Positions 7,557-15,379 are shown, counted from the stretch's first letter. The stretch: 18,194 nucleotides of DNA from Nitrososphaerales archaeon TH5895 (GCA_014523695.1 JAATVS010000605.1:1-18194), one strand, 5' to 3'. The notes: generated by a model from the sequence alone, not told the origin. Program-made: numbers and translations.

Positions 7557-8480
7557 CTAGGGAACTGCTGGATCCCAGTGATATCTCTGAACTCGACGGT
7601 TGCCAGTGTCAGATATGTAATGCATATCATTGATTTTGTTTATGGTTACACCAGTTGGATCTCTAAACTGACCTTCCTGCGTCCCTTGTGAACCCCATTT
7701 AGTAATGAAAATACCACTTCTGGAGAACTCTTGAATACGGTTATTGCGAGAGTCCACAACGAGTAATGAATTTCCAGAAAATGTCGCTATCCCATCAGGA
7801 CGATCAAATTCACCATCTCCAGTACCAAGTCTTCCCCATTGTCTGATAAACATACGAGCACGATTAAATTTTTTTACAAGGTGATGTTTGGCATCGGTAA
7901 CATAATATCTATCATTTGAGTCAACGCTAATATCAACGGGGGACCCAAGATGCCAATGTCGACCATCACCGGGTTCATACCTTCCCCATTTTGTAATAAA
8001 TCCTCCATCACTGGTAAACTTTTGAATTCTGAAATTTCCACAATCTACAAGGAAAATATCATCATGAGAATCTGCGGTAATGCCAAATTGGCCATCATCT
8101 CCAAATCGATTTTCAAATTGGCCATCATCAGTACCTGATGATCCCCGTTCTGTAATGAAATCACCGGTCTTTGTAAACTTTTGTATACGTACACGCGGTA
8201 TGAATGGAACAAGAACGTTACGCCAATCTTCTGTAACGTAAATATCATTATTGGAATCAACAGCGACATGAGCCGGATTTATGAATTGGCCAGCATTATT
8301 ACCGCGTTCTCCCCACTTATCAAGAAACACTCCGGTACTGTTAAATTTTTGAATCCTATTATTACCCGCATCTGCCACGTATACATTTCCATCCGAATCG
8401 ACAGCAATTCCTCTAGGATGATCAAATTCACCATCACCGGTACCAGATCTCCCCCACAATCCCTTAAAATGGGGGTCCAT
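7557..8480 (-). CDS. NHL-repeat beta-propeller protein, copy 2
   Basis: This 307-residue paralogue of the 5524-6426 gene is alike along the whole length, from MDPHFKGLWGRSGTGDGEFD to a final NRRVQRYH. It has the same six NHL units and again a longer second repeat (DWRNVLVPFIPRV). Repeat 3 has a duplicated-looking insertion, GQFENRFGDDGQFGI, that the other copy lacks. There are no signal peptide or membrane segments; it is probably a cytoplasmic binding scaffold. The message should start near 8500, given the TATA-like box at 8523-8529. The leader holds AGGAGGT inside a small inverted repeat, 14 bases before the ATG. The two genes are probably an old duplication that included the upstream region. 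Confidence 0.9.
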   Translation of the reverse strand: MDPHFKGLWGRSGTGDGEFDHPRGIAVDSDGNVYVADAGNNRIQKFNSTGVFLDKWGERGNNAGQFINPAHVAVDSNNDIYVTEDWRNVLVPFIPRVRIQKFTKTGDFITERGSSGTDDGQFENRFGDDGQFGITADSHDDIFLVDCGNFRIQKFTSDGGFITKWGRYEPGDGRHWHLGSPVDISVDSNDRYYVTDAKHHLVKKFNRARMFIRQWGRLGTGDGEFDRPDGIATFSGNSLLVVDSRNNRIQEFSRSGIFITKWGSQGTQEGQFRDPTGVTINKINDMHYISDTGNRRVQRYHWDPAVP

Positions 8481-8488
8481 AATTAGAA

Positions 8489-8502
8489 CAGGAGACCTCC
8501 TG
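8489..8502 (-). promoter_or_regulatory. Ribosome-binding site inside an inverted repeat
   Basis: CAGGAG-GT-CTCCTG on the minus strand. The ribosome-binding sequence AGGAGGT (8495-8501) overlaps one arm and could be masked by the other. It lies 14 bases from the ATG at 8480, farther than usual. The other NHL gene has a GGGAG at the same distance without the hairpin. Confidence 0.4.
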
Positions 8503-8522
8503 CTATCTCAATTCCTGGATAG

Positions 8523-8529
8523 TTATAAC
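8523..8529 (-). promoter_or_regulatory. TATA-like box for NHL copy 2
   Basis: GTTATAA on the minus strand, about 46 bases before the ATG at 8480. A start of transcription 25 bases downstream would fall near 8500 and leave a leader of about 20 bases that contains the ribosome-binding site. Confidence 0.4.
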
Positions 8530-8873
8530 TGAAAGCACCTGAAAATTTGTCTTTTTCGGCTCAAATTTTGACATGCACAATATGCAATCGTATTAATAGT
8601 TAAATGTATTGCGGGTTTAGGCTTCTGCTGTAACCATGATCTCCCAAAGAATAGTGCTTGATATTGACAGTTTTTGTTCTTCAGTTACTTTTTACGTTAT
8701 GTCTTATTCTTATCAATAGCGAATCGATGGTAATATTAAAGTCTGTAATAGATAAGTTACATTTTTGATTACTTACATGGGTTACACTTTGCTGCTTAGT
8801 CCTTGTGGTTACGGTAGATGTAATTAACCTTCGTAGTTCAGTTGTGTAGCTATTCGGGAAAGGATATTTATCT

Positions 8874-9050
8874 TTATTTCTTCTTAAACAGTTTATCTAC
8901 AACCATTAAGTAGTTGCTTGGTACCTCCGTATCTTCGATCTTTTCTCCATCTTCAAGTACTGGTATGGGTTGATTGAAGCTAACACCTTGATCGAACACC
9001 ATAGCCCTAATATTTCCACTTGCATCTTTAATTACTTTAGCTTTAGTCAT
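8874..9050 (-). CDS. Small hypothetical protein, second in a gene pair
   Basis: A 58-residue protein, MTKAKVIKDASGNIRAM..., ending in a Lys-rich tail (DKLFKKK). It begins with a strand-turn-strand pattern (KAKVIKDASGNIRAMVFD) and has a central acidic segment (EDGEKIEDTEV). No family is recognised. I use the ATG at 9050: GGAG lies 7 to 8 bases before it, and the longer frame would run into the neighbouring gene. It starts 10 bases after the stop of 9061-9297, so the two are almost surely one transcript and may act together. Confidence 0.65.
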   Translation of the reverse strand: MTKAKVIKDASGNIRAMVFDQGVSFNQPIPVLEDGEKIEDTEVPSNYLMVVDKLFKKK

Positions 9051-9060
9051 ATTCTTTCTC

Positions 9061-9297
9061 CTACTCGATGTTCTCCGCCTTAAATTTAAAGATGACAGTC
9101 TCCTCTCCAATGACTTCTATCGCAATTTGATATATCTCACCTGATTGCTGCTGCCACAATTTTCTTATAAATGAGTTACCAGTATCGTGGTCTGTTACAA
9201 TTATGTCATGGTCCGACATGCCTTCCCAATTTGGTCCCACTGTCCAAAGGGCTGTGCTATTTCCCAATTGACCTACCTGAGCTGATGTCCAACCCAT
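9061..9297 (-). CDS. Small hypothetical protein, first in a gene pair
   Basis: A 78-residue soluble protein. The N-terminal half is rich in Gly, Trp and Asp (SAQVGQLGNSTALWTVGPNW, then DHDIIVTDHDTGN). The C-terminal half looks like two or three beta strands (GEIYQIAIEVIGEETVIFKF). Three Trp and a His/Asp cluster in so short a chain suggest a binding surface, but I know no family for it. The start is supported by a TATA-like box 25 bases upstream of the ATG at 9297. It is followed after 10 bases by the 58-residue gene. Confidence 0.65.
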   Translation of the reverse strand: MGWTSAQVGQLGNSTALWTVGPNWEGMSDHDIIVTDHDTGNSFIRKLWQQQSGEIYQIAIEVIGEETVIFKFKAENIE

Positions 9298-9317
9298 ATG
9301 TTACGTCGACCCTTTTC

Positions 9318-9326
9318 TATAATAAA
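9318..9326 (-). promoter_or_regulatory. TATA-like box for the small gene pair
   Basis: TTTATTATA on the minus strand, centred about 25 bases before the ATG at 9297. This is the right place for a leaderless archaeal transcript covering both small genes. Confidence 0.5.
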
Positions 9327-9610
9327 TTTGTTTCTCATTTTTTCAGTTACATCAATTTTTGCGCGTTCAAGGTAAGTTACATACGGTACACTTAGGAGAT
9401 TCTTCTAATGACATATGGCATACTGAACATGATCGTACTGGACATCACGGTTGGAGTCCAGATGCAAAGTAACAAAGCATCTCCAGCACTAGCTGTTTTT
9501 CATTTAATTTTGCTCGTCGGTTGACAAATTATCAAAAAGGGAGAAAACAAAACAAGTTATAGGTATGGGATGTACTAATATTGTAGACCAGGATCATTAT
9601 TGATATTACC
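9327..9610. other. Intergenic stretch between divergent genes
   Basis: Separates the small gene pair from the domain protein at 9611. There is an AT-rich patch (GTTATAGG, near 9556) some 50 bases before that gene, at most a weak promoter candidate. No gene or structured element seen. Confidence 0.4.
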
Positions 9611-9889
9611 ATGTTAAAGGATAGCAATATTCAAACCGCAAAGGCTAAAGAAGTCCTGAAAAGTCAAAGAGAAGCATTGATACAAAGACACGGTGCTAAA
9701 AGCATCGGAGTTGGCTATAAAACAGAGAATGGAAAGGTAACTGACAAAGTTGCACTAATATTTTATGTCGAGAAGAAGAACAAGAAAGAACTTTTGACAG
9801 AGGGCATTGCACCTATACCGGAAAAGATAGAAGGGATTCCTACTGATGTAGTAGCGATTCCTGGAGGATTTAAAGCTAGATTGCGTTGA
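9611..9889 (+). CDS. Standalone N-terminal domain of trypsin-like protease family
   Basis: A 92-residue protein that matches the first 90 or so residues of the protease at 10253-11287. Shared signatures are GVGYK.E/KDGKVTD, a hydrophobic strand (VALIFYVEKK against IGLVIFVRYK), G..PIP..IEG and TD.V..P.GF. It ends soon after that domain, so there is no catalytic part. In bacterial relatives this region precedes a trypsin-fold domain; its job is unclear (folding aid, inhibitor or binding module). Start and stop look clean, and no protease remnant follows it in the next 360 bases. It may be a duplicate of the protease's 5' end that has become a free regulator or partner; that is inference. Confidence 0.75.
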   Translation: MLKDSNIQTAKAKEVLKSQREALIQRHGAKSIGVGYKTENGKVTDKVALIFYVEKKNKKELLTEGIAPIPEKIEGIPTDVVAIPGGFKARLR

Positions 9890-10252
9890 AGTTCTCAGAA
9901 AGAGCGTCTTGAATTTCAAGGTTGAACGAGAAGTTGATGTTCGTCATAAGCTTGATTCTACTCACTATCGTTATTGTTAGTAACTTTCTGTAATATTGAG
10001 AGTACGAAATGTGAAAAAATATTATGGGAAAACTGAGAAACAACATAGCCGAATCTAATTAACGCAAACTGACTGACAGCAGAATCATTTAAAGCTAAAA
10101 ATATCTGTAATATTGAATACCTGTGAATAATAGTGTATCTTATCGTAGATTATGTATGTTCCTAACGGAGTATAATAAATTCAAATATTTACTGAAGTAT
10201 AAAATCTTTTATTTATAAATGCTTATCAATATGATTCAAATAAGTATATTTT
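9890..10252. other. Intergenic stretch before the protease gene
   Basis: AT-rich and without a coding frame. I looked for a catalytic domain left over from the standalone domain gene and found none. The promoter of the protease lies at its right end. Confidence 0.5.
10212..10219 (+). promoter_or_regulatory. TATA-like box for the serine protease
   Basis: TTTATAAA, centred about 37 bases before the ATG at 10253, which would give a leader of around 12 bases without an obvious ribosome-binding site. Confidence 0.5.
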
Positions 10253-11287
10253 ATGAAAGGCGAAACAACAGCAGATGTCCTTAAAGTTATAAAAAAACAC
10301 AAGGCAGACATGATAATACGTAACAAAGTAAGGCGTATGGGGGTAGGTTATAAGATAAAAGATGGCAAGGTTACTGATGAGATCGGCCTTGTCATCTTTG
10401 TTAGATACAAGCCAAGTATTCAAAAATTGCTCGAGTTAGGGGTTGAACCCATTCCAAAGGAGATTGAAGGATTCAAGACAGATATCGTAAATGTTCCACT
10501 AGGATTTGTACCCAGAATAAGTAGGTTACTATTTGCTGCAGCATTGCCAGACGATCTTAGACACAGACCATTCTTAGGAGGGATGGCCATAAACAACGCC
10601 ACTGGCGTACCTGCAACAGGAACATTGGGCTTGATCGTTGAAAAGTCTGGATCATCAAATAAGCTATACTTGATAACAAACAACCATGTTGCTGCAAATG
10701 AAGATGTTGAGGGCCTTGTGCCGCCCTCCGCAAGAATAGGAGACAATATCACCCAGCCTGGCGCGCACGGCGGTGGCACGGAACCTCAAGATGTAATAGC
10801 CAAGTTGTCTGATTGGAATAGACTTAAACCTACCGTGCCTGGGAGCTTTAACTTTTATGACTGTGCGACGGCTGAAATAACTAGTGACAACCTTTCATCT
10901 GCTAATCCTTATGAAGTAATTGAAATAGGTAGAGTAGAAGGTACAGAAGACATTGATTTAGGTGATAAAGTAATGAAACGTGGCAGAACTACGCGCAAGA
11001 CCGTTGGAAGAGTAGTTGCTGTAGATATAGAAACTACAGTTGATTATCAAGGAATACCCTGTAATTTTGCGGATCAGGTAGTAATAGTAGGCATACCCGA
11101 AACAACACCATTTTCACTATCAGGTGATTCTGGATCCGTCATAGTATCTGCTGAGAAAAATGTAGAGACGAATGCTTTTGCTGCAAAGGCACTACTTTTT
11201 GCAGGAGGCCAAAGCGACGAGGGAATTGATTTTACGATTGCAAGTCCTATAAAAAGAATAGCAAGTGATTTTAATCTCAGATTCTGA
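10253..11287 (+). CDS. Trypsin-fold serine protease, family S1-like
   Basis: A 344-residue protein with a complete candidate triad: His145 in LITNNHVAA, Asp203 in FYDCATAEI and Ser293 in LSGDSGSVI. The spacing and the GDSGS box are those of chymotrypsin-fold proteases. A module of about 90 residues (GVGYKIKDGKVTD...PIPKEIEG) comes first, as in bacterial relatives often annotated as trypsin-like or NAL1-like peptidases. There is no signal peptide or membrane segment, so it probably acts inside the cell. The gene is intact, monocistronic, and follows the gene for the free N-terminal module by about 360 bases. Substrates are unknown. I am confident of the fold and less so of activity. Confidence 0.88.
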   Translation: MKGETTADVLKVIKKHKADMIIRNKVRRMGVGYKIKDGKVTDEIGLVIFVRYKPSIQKLLELGVEPIPKEIEGFKTDIVNVPLGFVPRISRLLFAAALPDDLRHRPFLGGMAINNATGVPATGTLGLIVEKSGSSNKLYLITNNHVAANEDVEGLVPPSARIGDNITQPGAHGGGTEPQDVIAKLSDWNRLKPTVPGSFNFYDCATAEITSDNLSSANPYEVIEIGRVEGTEDIDLGDKVMKRGRTTRKTVGRVVAVDIETTVDYQGIPCNFADQVVIVGIPETTPFSLSGDSGSVIVSAEKNVETNAFAAKALLFAGGQSDEGIDFTIASPIKRIASDFNLRF

Positions 11288-11298
11288 GTAATATGCTA

Positions 11299-11313
11299 TT
11301 TTATTTTTTTGTT
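11299..11313 (+). terminator. T-rich terminator after protease gene
   Basis: A T-rich run, broken by one A and one G, starts 12 bases after the protease stop, typical of archaeal intrinsic termination. Confidence 0.5.
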
Positions 11314-11560
11314 TACTATAATCTCCTTCAAAGGATTGCTATCTAAATTTTTTCATAGGGTGATAGAGCATGATTGATCCAAAATATCAGTAATTTAGGA
11401 ACTGGATTTTGAGAATAGAGATACTACCAATTTACTTGTCTCTATTGCTATTGTTATTATGCCATTATCCTAATCTACGTTTTTCTCGTTAGAAATCAGA
11501 AATTAATGAGCTGGCTAAAATTGCTTATAAGTATCCATCAGGTACCACGTTAGATGATGG

Positions 11561-12214
11561 ATGGCAAGAATTGTAATTGCTATCCTAGATAGTTGTATGA
11601 TACACAGTATTCCCATATTCCTATGTGATGTTTGTAGAGATATTTCATCGCGAGAAAGAAATTCCAAACAAAAGGGGGTTACAACAACAGACTATCAGGC
11701 CAGGCTAGTGCTAAACACATTAGAAACTGATATATTATTATCTTCATCGGAATTAGACCTTACAGTTGTTTACGGTACTTCGGTTGGTTTAACTTCCCTG
11801 AGGACCGTCTGGGGATAAAGGGCACCCTCTCCATAGTTTTTAATGATTATGAAATTCTTTCTAATTGTGCATACATGATGCGATTGTACCCTCACGCTGG
11901 ATCAAATCTGCATTTAGATTTTCTGTGGTTTCAGTGCCCAGAGCTCTGAATTATCTATCAGAGGATTGTTAGCGCCAGGTGTGAATATTACGAGTACAGC
12001 GCCTGACGGAAAGTATACTCAGTTGAGCGGCACAAGCGCGGCGGCTCCATTTGTGACAGGAATCATTGCTCTTCTATGGTCTATCTTTCCCCAATGAACA
12101 GCACATAATCTCATAAGGTCACTCATTTCAAATACATTACGTCATCGAACTATTACACCTCCTCTACTAAATGCCCATGATGTATACCAACTATTACAAC
12201 AGGATATTAGATAG
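11561..12214 (+). pseudogene. Subtilisin-like protease (S8) pseudogene
   Basis: Two recognisable ends of a subtilase remain. The first frame opens with ARIVIAILDS, the strand that carries the catalytic Asp, but the usual DSG(I/V) reads DSC and is followed by unrelated sequence. About 380 bases on, another frame reads GLLAPGVNITSTAPDGKYTQ, then LSGTSAAAPFVTGIIALLWS, which is the catalytic Ser region. It is broken by a TGA at 12095-12097 and then runs on in the same frame as TAHNLIRSLISNTLR through to VYQLLQQDIR and TAG 12212-12214. The His region is not recognisable. The frame change, internal stop and missing middle show a dead gene. Confidence 0.8.
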
Positions 12215-12844
12215 ATTACAATCTCTAATCATACCTGCGTCTGAAACAGGCTATATAAATTGTGAGAAGCAGATACTAAATGACGCCAATAAAAACGCCT
12301 AGATCAATGTGGTCTGCTTATGTGCAGTATTGTAATTGCCAGAGGAGCATAAACCAATAGGTACCAAATAAGGAGATATACTAGGTTAGTCTCCCTTGTG
12401 GCTCAGATAGTACTTCTCCGAGCGCTTAATTATGACAATCAAGAAGCATCGGAGGTAGATACCGAAAGAGAGAATAATGCTGAAGTATCGGGTCCTTCTA
12501 TTCTATACATTAGGGCTAAAATGGAAGTGGCTAAGCATAATCATTGAAATGAATAAAACTGATATCAGGTACCCTAATGCAAAGTATCTTCTATCTTTCA
12601 AGCAACGAACCGATCGACAGTTCCAAAAAAGTAAAGTAGGATGGACTCTTTTACTCACGCTCCGGTATCTTTAGTAGCCTGACCGGCTAGAAATAACAGT
12701 GTCCGAAATGTCTGAGAAACTAAAAAATATTTATTAGTGAAATAGGATAGCAAGTGAGTGCACGTAAATAATTGCGTACGCATAAATAGGAATAATAATT
12801 AAAGAGAAAATTGTTATAGTAGTTCACTGAAAGTAGCCTGAGAT
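12215..12844. other. Region without a clear gene
   Basis: Holds two overlapping medium frames, neither convincing: 12477-12674 (65 codons) and a frame through about 12370-12539 reading VAQIVLLRALNYDNQEASEV, which lacks a start codon. They may be debris of one lost gene. The AT-rich last 100 bases presumably carry the promoter of the Cys-rich gene (CATAAATA near 12780). Confidence 0.4.
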
Positions 12845-13288
12845 ATGGCTCTTCCTGGTTTTATGGCTGAATTATCCCTTAGACGTAGCATTACCAATCA
12901 CCGTGGGAAAAAAGAGTATGAATCTACAAATAATGAGTTGCTATTTTCACAGAGGGATTCGCCAAGATGCCTAATTGGATGTTCGGGATGCTTTGAGGGC
13001 CCATTCAATGATGGAAAATGTTATAGAGAGTGTATAACGGCGGATTGCATCCATCATTGGTACGAATGTGAACCTGGTGAACCGTGCGCACCATGTTGTC
13101 CTCCGAGATGCGCAGAATGTGAACCTGGTGAACCGTGTGTGCCATGTTGTCCTCCAGGATGTACTAGGTGTCCACCACCACCACCACCGTGTACTCCTGG
13201 TTGTGGTCCTTGTGTCAATGGTATAAGGCATTGTTACACAGAACAGTGTTTGGAATATGCCATGGCTTGTAATGTACAATCACTGTGA
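12845..13288 (+). CDS. Cys/Pro-rich small protein with LPGF-type N-terminus
   Basis: A 147-residue protein in three parts. Residues 1-20 (MALPGFMAELSLRRS...) match an N-terminal motif, LPGF.AE.SL, that I recall from many small Cys-rich proteins of soil bacteria. Residues 40-70 hold CLIGCSGCFEG and a CYRECITADCIHHWYECE stretch. Residues 74-107 are two 17-residue repeats, ECEPGEPCAPCCPPRCA and ECEPGEPCVPCCPPGCT, then PPPPPPCTPGCGPC and a Cys-bearing tail. With more than 25 Cys it should either bind metal or be heavily disulfide-bonded. It has no classical signal peptide. The conserved start followed by a variable Cys-rich body could be a leader and core, but no modifying enzyme is visible nearby. 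Confidence 0.8.
   Translation: MALPGFMAELSLRRSITNHRGKKEYESTNNELLFSQRDSPRCLIGCSGCFEGPFNDGKCYRECITADCIHHWYECEPGEPCAPCCPPRCAECEPGEPCVPCCPPGCTRCPPPPPPCTPGCGPCVNGIRHCYTEQCLEYAMACNVQSL
13064..13165 (+). repeat. Two-copy 51-base tandem repeat in Cys-rich gene
   Basis: Units 13064-13114 and 13115-13165 differ at only a few bases, mostly within the Ala/Val, Arg/Gly and final codons. Each encodes 17 residues beginning ECEPGEPC. The length is a multiple of three, so copy number can change without breaking the frame. Confidence 0.9.
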
Positions 13289-13695
13289 GCGGTACTGCCC
13301 ACCTACTAAGTGTGTTCATATACTTTTGAAGGAACAATAGCATATGCAAGAAAACTTGACTCAGATCACTTAGTTAATATAATTGCTGTGGGAACGAATA
13401 TCTCCCCATTTCGATAATATGATAAACATTGTAGTACTAATTGTATTCTAAATTAGACAATGCATGGGAAAATGTTTTGCATCTTAACCCAATTTTTCAT
13501 CTGAGACAAGAGAGAGTATTAAAACAGGGCTTAGAAAATGCGCAACTGCCCGAGATAGTGCTGATAATAGTGGTGGCATGTTAGGATAGTCGGAGCCTCA
13601 TTTTCGGATCCTTCAATATCACTCGCAAAATGTTTGCGATCCGTTGTATATAAGGATTTGTCACTCAGAATCGAATCTTGGCAATTGGGAGAGAA
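13289..13695. other. Intergenic stretch between convergent genes
   Basis: Lies between the convergent Cys-rich and tyrosinase genes. No gene recognised. An inverted repeat TCGCAAA-ATG-TTTGCGA (13623-13639) may form a small hairpin; it has no T-run after it on either strand, so it is a poor terminator candidate. Confidence 0.4.
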
Positions 13696-15144
13696 TCAAT
13701 CTGGTGCCTTCTTTTTGGATTCCTCAGGACTTTCCATCTGATCTTCCGGAATATGAAAGGTCATGCCCCGATGCACCTCTCCCCGTGGTGGAGCAAGTGG
13801 TATTTTTACCACTCCAACAGCGATTGAGTTGGCTATCAAATTGATTGTATATGTCCCAAACGTGAACTGATCCCCAGGGTTAACAGAGTAATAGCCCTGT
13901 TCGTCGATGAAGTATGCACGGATAGTTACTGTGCCTGTCACTGAACCAACTGCTGGCGAAGGTGCAACGAACTGCACGTAGATGTTAGCCTGAACAGAAA
14001 CTTCAGGGGGAACAGGAGGTCCGACAGTGACAATGCCTTGGTCTGGAGGATTTGAAAAGCTAGACGAACCGCCAAAGCCGCTGATTTCAAAGTGGACTGG
14101 ACGACAAGTTTGTACATCGAACTGGATAGGACGGTAAGTAGTTAGACCCGATGGTACGTCACCAAAGTTCAAAGACTCGACTGGCATACTCACTATAGGT
14201 TTATCCGTATCATACCAAGTGTTGATGGCATGATGGTCGATGACGTCTGCAATCGTCGTCGTAACTGGCCAAGTAGGTGGTGAGAAATAAGCCATCACAT
14301 CGGGTAGATTGTGACCAGGCTCCTCCCCCGCTGTTGGTAAATAGTCATTGGTGGGCGAACCGTGTTTCTGCTGCCACACTGCCCAGAGACGGTCTATGTT
14401 ACAGTGGTGGAGGAAAAAGACTGCATCATTGGGAGATGCCATGAAGGACATACTCCCAGCGGGATCCCATGTAGGAAAACCACCGCCCACCCACGGATGA
14501 GGAGGGTTATGGAACCGATATTCATTAGTTTTGCGATAAGATGCATTAATCTGCGCTATGGTAGGGTTTGTCATCATCCCTTCAACAAATGGAGATGCAT
14601 CGTAGGGAGTCACCCCCAAACCATTGTGAACCAGGGTTTTGGTAGGCAATGAAGCAGGCGGTGACTGCCCAGGAGGACGACGTCGAAGTTCCGGCTCCGG
14701 TTCGGCATCCACAATATGAAGAACCCAGTCTGATGTGCCGTCCAGATTTGTCCTAAATGGCCCTGTACGAACGATAAGCGTGTCTGCCTCCCCCAAGCCT
14801 CCCATAAAGTCGTCCACAAATGGCCACCCAGAATCACTAGATGACCTCGCTGTGGTCCAATCCCAATAAGGGATTGTCAGGGTGTGGTCTGAGACGGCTT
14901 TTCGCATATCTTGTTCAACTACACGAAGAAACTCACGGTGCCAGGGCAAAAATGCAGAACCACGGTGGGCTCCATGCATGGATTGCAGATGTAGCCAGAC
15001 ATAATCATCCCATCGACTATTTGAACCGTTTGCCGCTGCGGCAGGAATTTGGCTAGGAACTGCATTTTTTAGCGTTAGTGTTGCTTCAACGAATTTGGAT
15101 TTCTCGGGTGGGCTAAGATCTTTGATGCCTTTTCGGCAAAGCAT
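13696..15144 (-). CDS. Tyrosinase-like dicopper oxidase
   Basis: A 482-residue protein with the tyrosinase/catechol-oxidase copper centre. CuA ligands are His52, His60 and His69, in HLQSMHGAHRGSAFLPWHRE. CuB ligands are His212 and His216 (FHNPPHPWVGGG) plus one of His246/247 in FFLHHCNIDRLW. The IPYWDW segment at 91-96 is also typical. Such enzymes oxidise phenols to quinones with O2. Residues from about 310 on form a beta-rich extra domain that may cover the active site or bind partners. No Sec or Tat signal is seen. The gene is richer in G+C than its flanks, which suggests bacterial origin. A TATA-like box 28 bases before the ATG supports this start. No copper-chaperone gene lies nearby. 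Confidence 0.9.
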   Translation of the reverse strand: MLCRKGIKDLSPPEKSKFVEATLTLKNAVPSQIPAAAANGSNSRWDDYVWLHLQSMHGAHRGSAFLPWHREFLRVVEQDMRKAVSDHTLTIPYWDWTTARSSSDSGWPFVDDFMGGLGEADTLIVRTGPFRTNLDGTSDWVLHIVDAEPEPELRRRPPGQSPPASLPTKTLVHNGLGVTPYDASPFVEGMMTNPTIAQINASYRKTNEYRFHNPPHPWVGGGFPTWDPAGSMSFMASPNDAVFFLHHCNIDRLWAVWQQKHGSPTNDYLPTAGEEPGHNLPDVMAYFSPPTWPVTTTIADVIDHHAINTWYDTDKPIVSMPVESLNFGDVPSGLTTYRPIQFDVQTCRPVHFEISGFGGSSSFSNPPDQGIVTVGPPVPPEVSVQANIYVQFVAPSPAVGSVTGTVTIRAYFIDEQGYYSVNPGDQFTFGTYTINLIANSIAVGVVKIPLAPPRGEVHRGMTFHIPEDQMESPEESKKKAPD

Positions 15145-15166
15145 AATACTATTCTGCTACTCGCTG

Positions 15167-15176
15167 TAATTAATAA
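15167..15176 (-). promoter_or_regulatory. TATA-like box for tyrosinase gene
   Basis: TTATTAATTA on the minus strand, about 28 bases before the ATG at 15144, suits a leaderless transcript. It lies within the pentapeptide-repeat remnant. Confidence 0.4.
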
Positions 15177-15264
15177 GTATGTTGATCTTTCATTTGCTGA
15201 TTTAACAAATGCCGATCTCCGTAATTCGTCTTTAAAAGATGTTGATCTCAATCTTAGTACCTAG
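15172..15264 (+). pseudogene. Pentapeptide-repeat protein remnant
   Basis: The plus strand encodes YVDLS-FADLT-NADLR-NSSLK-DVDLN and then LST and a TAG at 15262. These five units follow the A(D/N)LXX rule of pentapeptide repeats, which fold as a right-handed beta-helix. No start codon precedes them; the frame runs back into the antisense of the tyrosinase gene. It is the last 30 residues or so of a lost gene. Confidence 0.7.
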
Positions 15265-15379
15265 ATGGTTCCGTATTCAATTGTGTACTAATCTTACTAA
15301 TAACGCACACCAATTTCACATAGTTGAACGCACTAACGGTAGCTTAAAGGAAGTCTCAGGTTGCCAATAGGATTATCCA

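Larger units (their letters stand above)
8481..8873. other. Intergenic stretch upstream of NHL copy 2
   Basis: Carries the promoter and leader of the NHL gene on one side and the 3' flank of the small gene pair on the other. I see no further gene, repeat or RNA. Confidence 0.5.

Noticed and set aside
7378..7560. 60-codon plus-strand frame
   Set aside because: Low-complexity His/Tyr-rich translation, no start signals and no recognisable motif.
12477..12674. 65-codon plus-strand frame
   Set aside because: Composition is odd, a second frame over the same bases is equally plausible, and there is no ribosome site; not enough to call a gene.
12971..13279. 102-codon minus-strand frame rich in Thr, Trp and Arg
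   Set aside because: It is only the reverse of the Cys/Pro repeat region; the plus strand has the meaningful start and repeats.
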